Below, one piece after another: positions 52,483-61,115 of a DNA stretch of 64,000 nt; position 1 is the stretch's first letter, and each line of letters opens with the position of its first letter. Source of the stretch: JABFRG01 sp038210445 (GTDB lineage: Bacteria > Myxococcota_A > Polyangia > Polyangiales > Polyangiaceae). The translations under genes were made by a program, and so were the position numbers. The DNA is taken from positions 53,961-117,960 of the forward strand of contig JBBQWQ010000024.1 of the NCBI GenBank assembly GCA_038210445.1. The letters run 5' to 3'. The notes below the pieces were generated by a model. The model searched no databases. It saw only the letters and a list, made by a program, of their open reading frames with translations, and had not been told where the DNA came from.

Positions 52483-53964
52483 ATGGCGAAGTTTACCCAG
52501 GCGGCCAAAGTAGGGCTGTTCTTCGTGGGCGCTGCTGCGGCCGGCTTCGCCGTCTATCGCACCGTGGGGGGCAACATCCGAAGCGGCGGCACCTACGTGG
52601 TGTACGCGCACATCAAAGACGCGACCGGGCTTGCGGCCAATTCCCGGGTGGCCATCGCCGGTATTCCCGTGGGGACCATCGACGCCATCAAGCTCGAGAA
52701 TGGCATGGCGCGGGTCGAGGTGCGCATGAAGGGCGACGTGCCCCTCTTCGACAACGCGACCATCGGCAAGAAGAGCGCGTCGCTCCTGGGCGAGAGCGTC
52801 ATCGTCCTCACCCCCGGCACCGACGACAAACGCAAGCTCAAGGACGGCGACGAGGTGCACGTGGTGGTCGAGTCGGCCTCTACCGACCAGATCATGAACG
52901 ACGTGGCGCGCATTGCCGACCGCGTTAAGCTCGTGGCAGAGCAGCTGGCGGCCTCGCTCGGCACCGAGCAGGGCGGCGACAACATGCGCCGCATTCTCTC
53001 CAACGTGGCCGAGGCCACCGAGGCCTTGAACGTCACCGTTCGCGAGAACCGCCAGACCATCAAGGACACGCTGGGGAACGTGAACCGCATCACCGCCGCC
53101 GGCGAGCCGCAGCTGGTGAAAATCCTCGAGAACGTGCGGGTCATCACCGAGGACCTGAAGCTCATGCTGGCCCAGCAGAACCCCAAGAACAACGGGGAGA
53201 AGGGCGAGCTGCGGAGCACCGTGGAGCGCGTCAATCGCGCCTCCGCCAGCCTGGAGAGCGCCCTCGGGCACATCGACTCCATCGCCGGTCGCGTGGACCG
53301 CGGCGAAGGCACCATCGGCCGCCTCACCAAGGACGACGCGCTCATCAACGAGGTGCAGGGCGTGGCCGAGGGAGTAAACGAGTACGTCGACGGCCTCCGC
53401 CGGGTGCAGGCCATCGAGGGCCTGCGCAGCGACTACAACTTCCTCGCCGGCACCATAAAGAGCTACGTCGAGCTGCGCATCCAGCCGCGCGAAGACAAGT
53501 ACTACCTCATCGAGCTCATCAACGATCCGCGCGGCAAGACCACCTTCACCCAAACCGACACCGACACCACCAACCCCAACGAACCGGCGCACTACCGCAC
53601 CGTCACCACGACCACCACCGACGCCTTCCGCTTCTCCATCCAGTTCGCTCGGCGCCTGGGGCCGGTCACCGGAAGGTTCGGCATCAAGGAGTCGACCGGC
53701 GGCGTGGGCCTCGATCTGCACCTGTTCAACGACCGCTTCGAGCTGGTGAACGACGTCTTCGGCTTCGGGGAGTCGACGCGGCCGCGCTTCCGCATCTTCG
53801 CCGGCTACGAGTTTTTGCACCGGCTCTGGCTGCTCGGCGGCGTCGACCACATTTTCCTGGCCGACCGGCGCGACTACTTCCTCGGCCTTCAGCTGCGCTT
53901 CACCGACGACGACCTGAAGACCATCTTGCCCTTCTCGGGCGGCTTCACCTCCGCCGGCAAGTAG
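52483..53964 (+). CDS. MCE/MlaD-family protein with outer-membrane barrel-like C-terminus
   Basis: The 493-residue protein starts at ATG 52483, after GGGAG. One N-terminal membrane helix (AAKVGLFFVGAAAAGFAVY) anchors it in the inner membrane. An MCE domain spans about 35-115 (GGTYVVYAHIKDATGLA, SRVAIAGIPVGTI, KSASLLGESVIVL). Residues about 125-310 are long helices. Residues about 320-480 consist of alternating amphipathic strands (YLIELINDPRGK, FRFSIQFARRLG, VGLDLHLFNDRF, RFRIFAGYEFLHR), as in an outer-membrane barrel. MCE proteins carry lipids between membranes. Its permease and ATPase are not in the window. Confidence 0.85.
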   Translation: MAKFTQAAKVGLFFVGAAAAGFAVYRTVGGNIRSGGTYVVYAHIKDATGLAANSRVAIAGIPVGTIDAIKLENGMARVEVRMKGDVPLFDNATIGKKSASLLGESVIVLTPGTDDKRKLKDGDEVHVVVESASTDQIMNDVARIADRVKLVAEQLAASLGTEQGGDNMRRILSNVAEATEALNVTVRENRQTIKDTLGNVNRITAAGEPQLVKILENVRVITEDLKLMLAQQNPKNNGEKGELRSTVERVNRASASLESALGHIDSIAGRVDRGEGTIGRLTKDDALINEVQGVAEGVNEYVDGLRRVQAIEGLRSDYNFLAGTIKSYVELRIQPREDKYYLIELINDPRGKTTFTQTDTDTTNPNEPAHYRTVTTTTTDAFRFSIQFARRLGPVTGRFGIKESTGGVGLDLHLFNDRFELVNDVFGFGESTRPRFRIFAGYEFLHRLWLLGGVDHIFLADRRDYFLGLQLRFTDDDLKTILPFSGGFTSAGK

Positions 53965-53980
53965 GCCTTCGGGTCTGCGC

Positions 53981-55984
53981 TCAGGTCCAGGAGAGCGCGC
54001 CGACCGCCACCAGCACCTCGACCGCACGCAGCACGTCGCCGTTGGAAGCGACGCCGAGGCCGGCGGCAACGCTCAGCACTTCGCGGAGCGGACGAGCGTG
54101 GGTGACGATGGAGCGCACGTGCTCCAGCAGGGGTGGGTATTCGCCCAGCGGATCGCCCTTCGGCTCCAGCACATGTTCGAGACGGAGCCGGTACTGCGCG
54201 ATGGGGCTCTCTGCCGGGATGGTGGCCTCGAGCCCGGCCAGCATCAGCTGCGCAAGCTCGAGCTTCAGCGAGAACTCGACCCGCGGGTGCGTTTGCCCGA
54301 CGTAGTAGGTGAGCTTGCCGGAGGTCCAGCGGAAGAGGTCGGCCACGCGATCGCGGCCCTGCTCTCGAATGGCGCGGAACACGTTCACGCCGCTCACCAG
54401 GCCGAGCGCGATGAGCGTGTCGCCCATGCGTCCGTCGTAGCGAGGCAAGACCGCGAGCGCCATGTCGAGCTCGTCGCGCGCCAGCTCGCCGCGGCGCACC
54501 AGGTACTCTCCCAGCAGCTCGCTTGCGTCGCTGGAGGCCACGTGGTGCAGCTTTCCGCCCTCGAAATAGAGCTCCTTGCGGATGGCCTTGCCCGACTCCG
54601 GGGTGGCGGCGCGCTCCGCGAACAAGACGCCGGTCTCTTTCTTTTTCACCACCCGGGCCAGCACCGCCAGCACCGTCGCCACCGAGAGCTCGTCCACGAA
54701 GTCGGGGGCGCCCGGGCCCTCTACCTCCTGGGTGCGCTCGGTCTTGGCGGGCAGGAAGCGAACCAGGTCTTCCATGTCTTCAACCAGGCGAAACCCCTCA
54801 CCCATGTAGTCTACACGGTCGCCGCGGCCGATCTCTCCGGTGGCCAGCGCCTCGACCAGCTCGGCGAAGCTCAAGGGTCCGCGCTCTTCGCCGGTGGAGA
54901 GCACGGCGAACGAGGGCTCCGCCGAATACAGGATGGTCTTCGCTTCGAGCACCGAGCGCGGCCGCCGCTTGAGCTGCGTCTCCTCCAGCCCCAGCCGCTC
55001 GCTTTGCGGGCCGCCGGCACCGTCGATGCGCACGACCGGCATGGCGGCGCCGGTGGGGTTGGTGGTGACCCAGCGCACCTTCTCGGCAAGCGCGCGCACC
55101 GCCTGCGGCGCCGGCATGGCGAACGGCTCGATGGCTTCGAGAAACGCCCGCGCGTGGGGGAAGCGCACCCGCGGAATGCGCGAGAGCCCGGTGAGCAGCG
55201 CAGCCAGCAGGCCGGCAGGAACGCGCCCGCGCAGCTCTTGGACGGCGTCGATGCGGCCGTCGCGAATGGCCAGGAGCACCGCCAGCTGGCCGCTCTCGTC
55301 GAAGAGCTGGCGCCCCAAAAGGAGCTCCGCCAGCACCACCGCGAGGCTGAAGAGATCTGCGCGGTGGTCCACCGGATCGCCCGCCACTTGCTCCGGCGCC
55401 AGGTAGGCGAACTTGCCCTTCAGGGTGTTGCCGGTCTCGCTGCGGAACGACGCCTTGTGCTGCGAGTGCGCCAGGCCGAAGTCGCCCAGCTTCACCTCGC
55501 CGCTGCGGGAGAGGTAGATGTTCGACGGCGTCACGTCGCGGTGCAAGATGCCCAGCGGCCTGCCCAGCTCGTCGGAGGCCGCGTGCACCGCTTCGAGCGC
55601 CGCCAAGACTTCCTTGGCGATGTAGGTGGCGAGCGCGGGATCGATGTGCTCGCCCACCTGGCGCACTCGGCGCGCGAGGCGGTCGCCGTCGACGCCTTCC
55701 ACGTACTCCATGGCAAGGTAGGGCTCGCCAGAAGTGACCGTGCCAGCGTCGAAGACGCGCACCACGTTGGGGTGACTGATGGCCGCTTGCAGCCGCGCCT
55801 CGCGCGAGAACATCGCCTTCCACGCGTCGTCGCTCTGAAACTGCGGGAGCGGGCGCTTCACGATGAGGCGCTCGGGAAACCCGCTGCGGGGATCGGCCCG
55901 CGCGAGGTACACCTCGGAGGTGCCGCCGACTGCGATGCGCGTCTCGAGCACGAAGGGACCGAAACGTGTCGGGAGGGAGGTCAC
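53981..55984 (-). CDS. Ser/Thr protein kinase with GYF/DUF4388-like C-terminal region
   Basis: The 667-residue protein starts with GTG 55984, after GAGGACCAGAC. The kinase domain (about 8-280) has VGGTSEVYLA, Lys in LIVKRPL, HRDVTPSNI, DFGLAHS and APEQ, so it is probably active. A region resembling GYF_2 follows at about 360-420 (GPLSFAELVEALATGEIG). The last 230 residues match the DUF4388/PATAN-type helical module (ELYFEGGKLHHVASSDASEL, LGEYLVRRGELARDELD). No membrane helix is seen. The pairing of kinase with DUF4388 is common in myxobacterial signalling. It is divergent from the tetraheme cytochrome gene. Confidence 0.9.
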   Translation of the reverse strand: MTSLPTRFGPFVLETRIAVGGTSEVYLARADPRSGFPERLIVKRPLPQFQSDDAWKAMFSREARLQAAISHPNVVRVFDAGTVTSGEPYLAMEYVEGVDGDRLARRVRQVGEHIDPALATYIAKEVLAALEAVHAASDELGRPLGILHRDVTPSNIYLSRSGEVKLGDFGLAHSQHKASFRSETGNTLKGKFAYLAPEQVAGDPVDHRADLFSLAVVLAELLLGRQLFDESGQLAVLLAIRDGRIDAVQELRGRVPAGLLAALLTGLSRIPRVRFPHARAFLEAIEPFAMPAPQAVRALAEKVRWVTTNPTGAAMPVVRIDGAGGPQSERLGLEETQLKRRPRSVLEAKTILYSAEPSFAVLSTGEERGPLSFAELVEALATGEIGRGDRVDYMGEGFRLVEDMEDLVRFLPAKTERTQEVEGPGAPDFVDELSVATVLAVLARVVKKKETGVLFAERAATPESGKAIRKELYFEGGKLHHVASSDASELLGEYLVRRGELARDELDMALAVLPRYDGRMGDTLIALGLVSGVNVFRAIREQGRDRVADLFRWTSGKLTYYVGQTHPRVEFSLKLELAQLMLAGLEATIPAESPIAQYRLRLEHVLEPKGDPLGEYPPLLEHVRSIVTHARPLREVLSVAAGLGVASNGDVLRAVEVLVAVGALSWT

Positions 55985-56059
55985 GTCTGGTCCTCAAAGT
56001 ACGCCAAGCGGGAGCGCAGCGCGCGAAATTCGTCGTCTCCCGCGCGTCTCCCGCGGCCA

Positions 56060-56069
56060 CTTGTACAAG
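56060..56069. promoter_or_regulatory. Palindrome in the kinase-cytochrome divergent gap
   Basis: CTTGTACAAG is a perfect 10-bp palindrome, 42 bases before the cytochrome ATG. A regulator site is possible; I see no clear -35/-10 pair. Confidence 0.3.
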
Positions 56070-56110
56070 CTATTCACGTGGGCGCGCCGCCGGGAGTATA
56101 TGAAGTCTCG

Positions 56111-57724
56111 ATGGCCCGCCCCGCATCTTCACTACGCGCCGCACCTTCTGCACCGGTACGCTCCAAGCTCGGTGGCCTTCTCGCCGCGATGGCCGTCGCC
56201 AGTTCCGCGCTCGGCTCGGTGGCGTGCGAGGCCTGCCGCTCTCCGGTCACCGGGACCGCCGAGAAGGAGTCCGAGCCGACGGTGCGTCTGTACCTGCTCT
56301 CCGACCCCGCCGGCGCCCTCGAGCCCTGCGGTTGCGTGAAAGACCAGCTCGGCGGCGTCGACCACCTGGCGGCGTTCATCGACAAGGAGCGCGGCAGCGC
56401 GAAGAACGCGGCGCTCGTCGCCGCCGGTCCGCTCTTCTTCATGGATAAAGAGCTGAAGGCGGACCGCGCAAGCCAAGACAAGGCGCGCGCCGAGGCCATG
56501 GCTTCGGCCTTGCGCACGCTCAACCTCCTGGCCTTCGCGCCGGGCGAGAACGATTCTGCGGGCGGCGCGCCCCAGCTGCAGAAGCTGCGCGATCTCTCGG
56601 GCGCCGAGCTGCTCGATGGCAAGGGCGCCCTCCGCGACGTGGGCTCGGTAAAGGTCGGGCTCATCGGCATCGGCCCGCAAAAGGAAGGCGCGCCCAGCGC
56701 CAGCGATCGCGTCAAGGCGGCGCTCGCCGACCTCAAAGGCAAGGGCGCGCAGGTGTTCGTGGTGCTGGCCGCTACCGGCCGCGGCGAAGCCAAGCGCATC
56801 GCCGACAACGTGCCCGAGCTCACCGCCATCGTGGTGGGCACGCCGGGAACCTCGGGCGAGGCCAACACCGAAACGCCTTCGGGCGAGCGCATCGGCAACG
56901 TGCTCATCGCCGAGACCGGCAACCACGTGCAAACGGTGGGCGTGCTCGACCTCTATGTGCGCGACGGCAGCTTCACGTTTCAGGACGCCAGCTCCCTCGA
57001 CCAGTCGCGAAAGCGCAGCGAGCTGTCGGCGCGCATCGACGAGCTCCGGGGCGCCATCGCCGACCTCGAGCGCGACGGCAAAGGACAGAAGCCCGACGCA
57101 GACGAGAAGCGCGCGGCGCTCACCAAGGCCGAGTCGGCCCGCGACGCCTTCGACCATGCGCCGCCGCCGGCCAAGGGCAGTTACGCCCGCTACCGCACCC
57201 AGGAGGTTCGGCCGGCCTTCGGCTCGCAGGCCAAGGTCACCGACCTGATGAGTGCATACTACAAGAAAGTCAACGAAGAGAACAAGATGAGCTTCGCCGG
57301 CAAGCTTCCGCGGCCGCCGGCCGATGGCGAGCCGAGCTACGTGGGGGTCGCCGCTTGCGTCGCCTGCCACGAGGACGCCAAGAAGGTGTGGGACAAGACC
57401 GCGCATTCGCACGCCTACGCCACGCTCTCGACGCAGTTCAAGGAGTTCAACCTCGACTGCGTGAGCTGCCACGTCACCGGCTACGACCGCCCCGGTGGCT
57501 CCACGGTGACCCACGTGGATGGCCTCACCAACGTGCAGTGCGAGGTCTGTCACGGGCCCGGCAGCAAGCACGCCGCCAACCCCTCGAAGGCGAAGATCCT
57601 CATCGCCAAGCCCAGCGCCGACTCCTGCACCTCCTGCCACCATCCGCCCCACGTGCACAGCTTCGATGGCCCCGCCAAGCTCCAGGAGATCCTGGGACCC
57701 GGACACGGCCGCCCCAAAACCTAG
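56111..57724 (+). CDS. Tetraheme cytochrome c with metallophosphatase-like N-terminus
   Basis: The 537-residue protein starts at ATG 56111 (MARPASSLRAAPSAP). A signal peptide with a lipobox-like SVAC (about 36-39) precedes a domain containing LEPCGCVKDQLGGVDHLAAF, typical of the 5'-nucleotidase/metallophosphatase half of multiheme cytochromes. The metal ligands look altered (SDPAG and GENDSAG where DxH and GNH/D are expected), so phosphatase activity is doubtful. After a helical linker (about 285-350), four CxxCH heme sites follow at about 415, 450, 477 and 506 (CVACH, CVSCH, CEVCH, CTSCH). This resembles the cytochrome c554 type. It is periplasmic or outer-membrane electron transfer by inference. 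Confidence 0.88.
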   Translation: MARPASSLRAAPSAPVRSKLGGLLAAMAVASSALGSVACEACRSPVTGTAEKESEPTVRLYLLSDPAGALEPCGCVKDQLGGVDHLAAFIDKERGSAKNAALVAAGPLFFMDKELKADRASQDKARAEAMASALRTLNLLAFAPGENDSAGGAPQLQKLRDLSGAELLDGKGALRDVGSVKVGLIGIGPQKEGAPSASDRVKAALADLKGKGAQVFVVLAATGRGEAKRIADNVPELTAIVVGTPGTSGEANTETPSGERIGNVLIAETGNHVQTVGVLDLYVRDGSFTFQDASSLDQSRKRSELSARIDELRGAIADLERDGKGQKPDADEKRAALTKAESARDAFDHAPPPAKGSYARYRTQEVRPAFGSQAKVTDLMSAYYKKVNEENKMSFAGKLPRPPADGEPSYVGVAACVACHEDAKKVWDKTAHSHAYATLSTQFKEFNLDCVSCHVTGYDRPGGSTVTHVDGLTNVQCEVCHGPGSKHAANPSKAKILIAKPSADSCTSCHHPPHVHSFDGPAKLQEILGPGHGRPKT

Positions 57725-57855
57725 GAGACTGGTGTTTTTCGTCAATACCTTCGGGTATGCCGGCGCCTCCCGTGCTCACGAACAGGAGTTCGTTGCGCGC
57801 GCTGCCCCCCAGCGAACGCGCCTCCCTCGGTCTTGACGAAAAACACTCAGTCTCC
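57724..57855 (+). repeat. Structured repeat unit 1
   Basis: The unit begins GGAGACTGGTGTTTTTCGTC directly on the last base of the cytochrome stop codon and ends with its near-exact inverted copy (57833-57855), so the two ends can pair. Inside are two small hairpins: ATACC-TTCG-GGTAT (57745-57758) with a stable UUCG loop, and ACGAAC-AGGA-GTTCGT (57778-57793). No protein reading frame is supported. A second unit follows at 57931; between them an inverted copy of the end motif lies at 57907-57928. Confidence 0.8.
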
Positions 57856-57930
57856 TGCTTGGCGCTTGTCAGCCGCCGTGCAGACTGGACCGAAGCATCA
57901 AGTAGCGTCACGAAAAACACCGGTCACCTG

Positions 57931-58049
57931 GGAGACTGGTGCTTTTGGTCGAACCCTTCGGAATGCATGCGCCTTGCGTCCTCACCAGAAGAGAGGGTGA
58001 GCGACCGGCGCTCCTCCCAGCGAACGCCCCTCTGCCTCGCATTCGACCG
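57931..58049 (+). repeat. Structured repeat unit 2
   Basis: This unit aligns with unit 1 over about 118 bases: it begins GGAGACTGGTGCTTTTGGTC, shares CCTTCGG, GCGCCT, CTCAC and CCCAGCGAACGC, and differs elsewhere. The outer arms still pair: GGTCGAA (57947-57953) with TTCGACC (58042-58048), where unit 1 has different but also complementary bases. The inner hairpin is CTCACC/GGTGAG. The 357-base gap 57725-58081 between convergent genes holds these two units and nothing else that I can support. Confidence 0.75.
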
Positions 58050-58081
58050 GGGCGGGAGGACGCGTCGGCCGCCGCGTAAGC

Positions 58082-58906
58082 TCAGCTTCGCGCGAAGAGC
58101 GCATCCATGGCTGCGAAGATGCGGGGCCCGGCGCGGGTGAACAGGTCGTTGTGCATGCCGCCCTCGACCCGCAGCAGCGTGGCCCCGGCGATGGCCGCCG
58201 CGACCCGCTCGCCCATGGCGAAGGGGATGATTTCGTCGTCGGTGCCGTGAACCACCAGCGTCGGGACCCGGATGGCGCTCGCCTTGCGCAGCGTGGTGAA
58301 GTGGTCGGAGAGCAGCGTCTGCACCGGCAAGAAGGGGAGGTACCGGGCGCCCACCTCGTCGATGGACGTGTAAGGCGACAGCAGCACCAGGCCGCGCCCG
58401 TAGCCGCGAATCACCATTTCCGCGGCGACGCCAGTGCCGAGCGAGCGCCCCATCAGCACCGCAGGCGTGGTCTTGCAACCGAGATGCGCGAGGAGCGCGT
58501 CGGCGTCCTCGTAGAGCACCTGCTCGCGGGGGGCGCCCTGCGCCTTGGAGCGGCCGTAGCCTGTGTATTCTGCAAGAATCACCCGGTGGCCGCGGAGCGC
58601 GAGCTCGGCCGCGAAGCCCACGTTGTCGTCGGCGGTCTCGTTGTTCCCGTGAAAGAAGACCAGCGTGCGGCCGCTCGCTCCCTGGGGGCTACCGAAGGCC
58701 AGCGCGCGCACCGTGCGACCGCCCCGCGAAGTCACCTCGAGCAGCTCGCCGCCGGCCGGCGCGCCTACGCCCACCGCGCCCAAGAATGCGGGATAGAGGA
58801 GCCGAGGATACACCGCGCGCGCGAGCACACAAAAGGCGCCGTAGGCGCCGGCGGTCACGGCGAGGCCGGTCAGGAGGCGCCTTCGTCCGATCATCCAAAT
58901 GAGCAT
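58082..58906 (-). CDS. Alpha/beta-hydrolase fold protein
   Basis: The 274-residue protein is started at ATG 58906 (MLIWMIGRRRLLTGLAVTAG); an ATG four codons later is possible. One N-terminal helix acts as membrane anchor or signal. The hydrolase core (about 70-270) has LVFFHGNNETADDN as oxyanion region, the nucleophile elbow VLMGRSLGTG (Ser), the acid in VVHGTDDEIIPF (Asp), and His in EGGMHNDLF. The triad is complete. Related bacterial proteins are esterases or peptidases of unknown substrate. It is divergent from the HDOD gene and convergent with the cytochrome gene across the repeats. Confidence 0.88.
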   Translation of the reverse strand: MLIWMIGRRRLLTGLAVTAGAYGAFCVLARAVYPRLLYPAFLGAVGVGAPAGGELLEVTSRGGRTVRALAFGSPQGASGRTLVFFHGNNETADDNVGFAAELALRGHRVILAEYTGYGRSKAQGAPREQVLYEDADALLAHLGCKTTPAVLMGRSLGTGVAAEMVIRGYGRGLVLLSPYTSIDEVGARYLPFLPVQTLLSDHFTTLRKASAIRVPTLVVHGTDDEIIPFAMGERVAAAIAGATLLRVEGGMHNDLFTRAGPRIFAAMDALFARS

Positions 58907-58961
58907 TGCATGCGGGCGATTTCGACTCAAGGCCGGCGGTGGGCGCCCGTTCACCCTCGCT

Positions 58962-59849
58962 ATGGATCTGCCGGCGCGGATGCGGGAGGGGTACGGCCGC
59001 GGCGTGGTGGAGATCGCCGCCGAAGATCAGGGACTCGACCGCGACGACCTGCGCAGGCGCTTGCTGGAGACGTTTCGCGCGCCCAACTACCATCCGCCGG
59101 TGTTACCGCGGGTGGCGCTCGAGCTCCACGAGCTCTCCCGGCAGGTGGACGTCGATCTGGCGCGGGTTGCCAAGCTCGCGGAGAGTGATCCGTTCACCGC
59201 GGCGGCCGTACTTCGCCGCGCGCAGTCGGCGTACTACTCGCGCGGCGGGGCGCCGGTGCAGTCGCTCGCGCAAGCCATTGCCCGGCTCGGCCTGGTGACC
59301 ATCAGCCAGCTCTTCCTCGAGGTGTCCACCAGCGCGCGCATCTTCCGCGCCCCCGGCTTCGAAGAGCCGATGGAACGCCTGCGCAAGCACGCGTCGGCGG
59401 TGGCCCACGCTTCGGCCATCATCGCCCGCCACACCTCGCTCTACGACGAGTACGCGTTTCTGTGCGGTCTGCTCCACGACGTGGGCTTCGCGGCCAGCAT
59501 GGTGGCGCTGTGCGGAACCACCTCGCGCGCCAAGCTGCCGACGTTCGAAGAGGTGCGCCCGGTGCTCCTCGAGGTCCACGCCGAGGCCGGCGAGATCATG
59601 ACCAAGCTCTGGCGCTTTCCGCCCGACATCGTGCTGGTCGTGGGCAACCACCACGCGCGCGCGGTCGGCGGGGTGGTGCATCCCCTGGCGGCCAACCTCG
59701 CCATCGCCGAGGCGCTCGTCGAAGAGATCGTGGGCGGGTTCGACGAAGGGGCGACGGAGATCGACTGGGCGCTGCGAGCGCTCAATCTCGATGGGCAGAT
59801 CGCCACGATCCGGCGCGAAGTGATCGCGGTCGTGGCGCAGATCCCCTGA
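58962..59849 (+). CDS. HDOD-domain signalling protein
   Basis: The 295-residue protein is started at ATG 58962 (MDLPARMREGYGRGVVEIAA). It contains an HDOD domain (about 45-235), the HD-related output module without phosphohydrolase metal motif: LPRVALELHELSRQVDVDLA, ALAQAIARLGLVTISQL-like segment (QSLAQAIARLGLV), CGLLHDVGF and VVGNHHA. HDOD proteins act in signalling, often with cyclic-di-GMP or chemotaxis-like systems. No other domain is present. The gene is divergent from the alpha/beta hydrolase and ends at a terminator-like hairpin. Confidence 0.88.
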   Translation: MDLPARMREGYGRGVVEIAAEDQGLDRDDLRRRLLETFRAPNYHPPVLPRVALELHELSRQVDVDLARVAKLAESDPFTAAAVLRRAQSAYYSRGGAPVQSLAQAIARLGLVTISQLFLEVSTSARIFRAPGFEEPMERLRKHASAVAHASAIIARHTSLYDEYAFLCGLLHDVGFAASMVALCGTTSRAKLPTFEEVRPVLLEVHAEAGEIMTKLWRFPPDIVLVVGNHHARAVGGVVHPLAANLAIAEALVEEIVGGFDEGATEIDWALRALNLDGQIATIRREVIAVVAQIP

Positions 59850-59850
59850 A

Positions 59851-59873
59851 TCGCGGGATATCGCGAAATTTTT
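59851..59873 (+). terminator. Terminator after the HDOD gene
   Basis: TCGCG-GGATAT-CGCGA forms a short 5-bp stem followed directly by AATTTTT, starting 2 bases after the stop codon. The stem is weak but the T-run supports intrinsic termination. Confidence 0.5.
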
Positions 59874-59947
59874 GCGCCAAAAGCGCGCCGACCGTTGCTT
59901 CGCGAGCAGCGGCGCCCAGGGTTTCCACCTGTCGGTTGCGGTCGGCA

Positions 59948-59963
59948 GGCTCGTTCACGAGCC
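59948..59963. promoter_or_regulatory. Palindromic operator candidate upstream of the DUF362 operon
   Basis: GGCTCGT-TC-ACGAGCC has perfect 7-bp arms with a 2-base spacer, about 67 bases before ATG 60030, in the only intergenic gap serving the two redox genes. No regulator gene is adjacent. Confidence 0.45.
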
Positions 59964-60029
59964 CCGCAGCACCTACGAAAGCGCGCCCTGGAGTTGCCGA
60001 ACAGATGATTCTGTGGGTAAGAATCCCTC

Positions 60030-61112
60030 ATGGCCGCGGAAGACAACAAGAGCGCACCGCCGGAAGGCGAAAAACTCGCGCCCCCGCCAGCGAAGGCTGT
60101 CGCCAGCCCCAGCATCGTCTCGCCATACTTTTATCGGCCGTCTCGCCGCGAGCTGCTGACCCGGTTGGGGGCTGCGGCGGCGGTGCTCGGGGGAAGCGCC
60201 GCCCTCGGTCGCTTCGTCTGGGACAAGGGCGGCTTCGGCGCCTCGCAGGCTGGCGGCACGCGGCAGGTTCGCGACTACACGTTGAAGGGCACGACGGCGG
60301 ACTTTGCCGAGCTCGCCATCGCCCGCGCCAAGGCCGACGAAACGCCTAGCGCCGAGGTGCTGGTGGGTCGCGCGCTCGCGGCCATGGGCGGCATGAAGCG
60401 CTTCATCAGCCGCGGCGACATCGTGGTGGTGAAGCCCAACATCGGCTGGGACCGCATGCCCATCCACGCCGCCAACACCAACCCCGACGTCGTCGCCGCG
60501 GTGGTCCAGCAGGCCTTCGAGGCCGGCGCCAAGCGCGTGGTGGTCGCCGACGGGTCGTGCAACGAGCCCGACCGCTGCTTCCAGCGCTCGGGCATCTGGA
60601 AGGCCGCCTACGCCAAGGGCGCCGACATCGTCCTCCCGGCGGAGCACCGCTACCGCACGACGCGCATCAAGGGCGAGGTCCTCGATGAGTGGCCCATCTT
60701 CACCACGCTGGTCGATGCCGACAAGGTCATCAACGTGCCAGTGGCGAAGCACCACAACCTGGCCAAATACACCGCGGCCATGAAGAACTGGTACGGCGTG
60801 CTGGGCGGCCGGCGCAACCGCTTGCACCAGAACATCGATACGTCCATCGCCGACCTTGCCACCTTCATGCGGCCCACGCTGGTGGTGGTCGACGCCATGC
60901 GCGTGCTCATGCGCAATGGCCCGCAAGGCGGCAATATCGACGACACCAAGGTGATGAACACCGTGTTCGCCACCGTCGACCAGGTGGCTGCCGACGCGTT
61001 CGGCTGCACGCTCATCGGGCAGAAGCCCGAGAACATGCCGTACCTGAAGATGGGCCACGAGCGAAACCTCGGCACCATGAACTGGCAGAGCCTGCGGGTG
61101 CGAGAGGTCTAG
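60030..61112 (+). CDS. DUF362 protein with twin-arginine-like N-terminus
   Basis: The 360-residue protein starts at ATG 60030. A Pro/Ala-rich tail is followed by SRRELLTRLGAAAAVLGGSA (about 38-57), a twin-arginine-type signal, so it is likely exported folded. Residues about 90-350 carry the DUF362 fold (DIVVVKPNIGWDRMP, NVPVAKHHNLAKYTAAMKN, VVVDAMRVLMRNGPQGG). DUF362 proteins often contain their own ferredoxin motifs; this one has none. The downstream gene, 3 bases away, supplies six iron-sulfur sites, so the two probably work together in a redox step at the membrane. The substrate is unknown. Confidence 0.85.
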   Translation: MAAEDNKSAPPEGEKLAPPPAKAVASPSIVSPYFYRPSRRELLTRLGAAAAVLGGSAALGRFVWDKGGFGASQAGGTRQVRDYTLKGTTADFAELAIARAKADETPSAEVLVGRALAAMGGMKRFISRGDIVVVKPNIGWDRMPIHAANTNPDVVAAVVQQAFEAGAKRVVVADGSCNEPDRCFQRSGIWKAAYAKGADIVLPAEHRYRTTRIKGEVLDEWPIFTTLVDADKVINVPVAKHHNLAKYTAAMKNWYGVLGGRRNRLHQNIDTSIADLATFMRPTLVVVDAMRVLMRNGPQGGNIDDTKVMNTVFATVDQVAADAFGCTLIGQKPENMPYLKMGHERNLGTMNWQSLRVREV

Positions 61113-61115
61113 CCG

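Noticed and set aside
54098..56110. Long in-frame extension upstream of the tetraheme cytochrome start
   Set aside because: It lies antisense to the DUF4388 kinase, and the signal peptide begins only at ATG 56111.
57600..58478. Minus-strand frames through the repeats, with similar peptides EGIDEKHQSPR and EGFDQKHQSPR
   Set aside because: The similarity comes from the DNA repeat itself. The frames run into the antisense of real genes and lack starts with ribosome sites.
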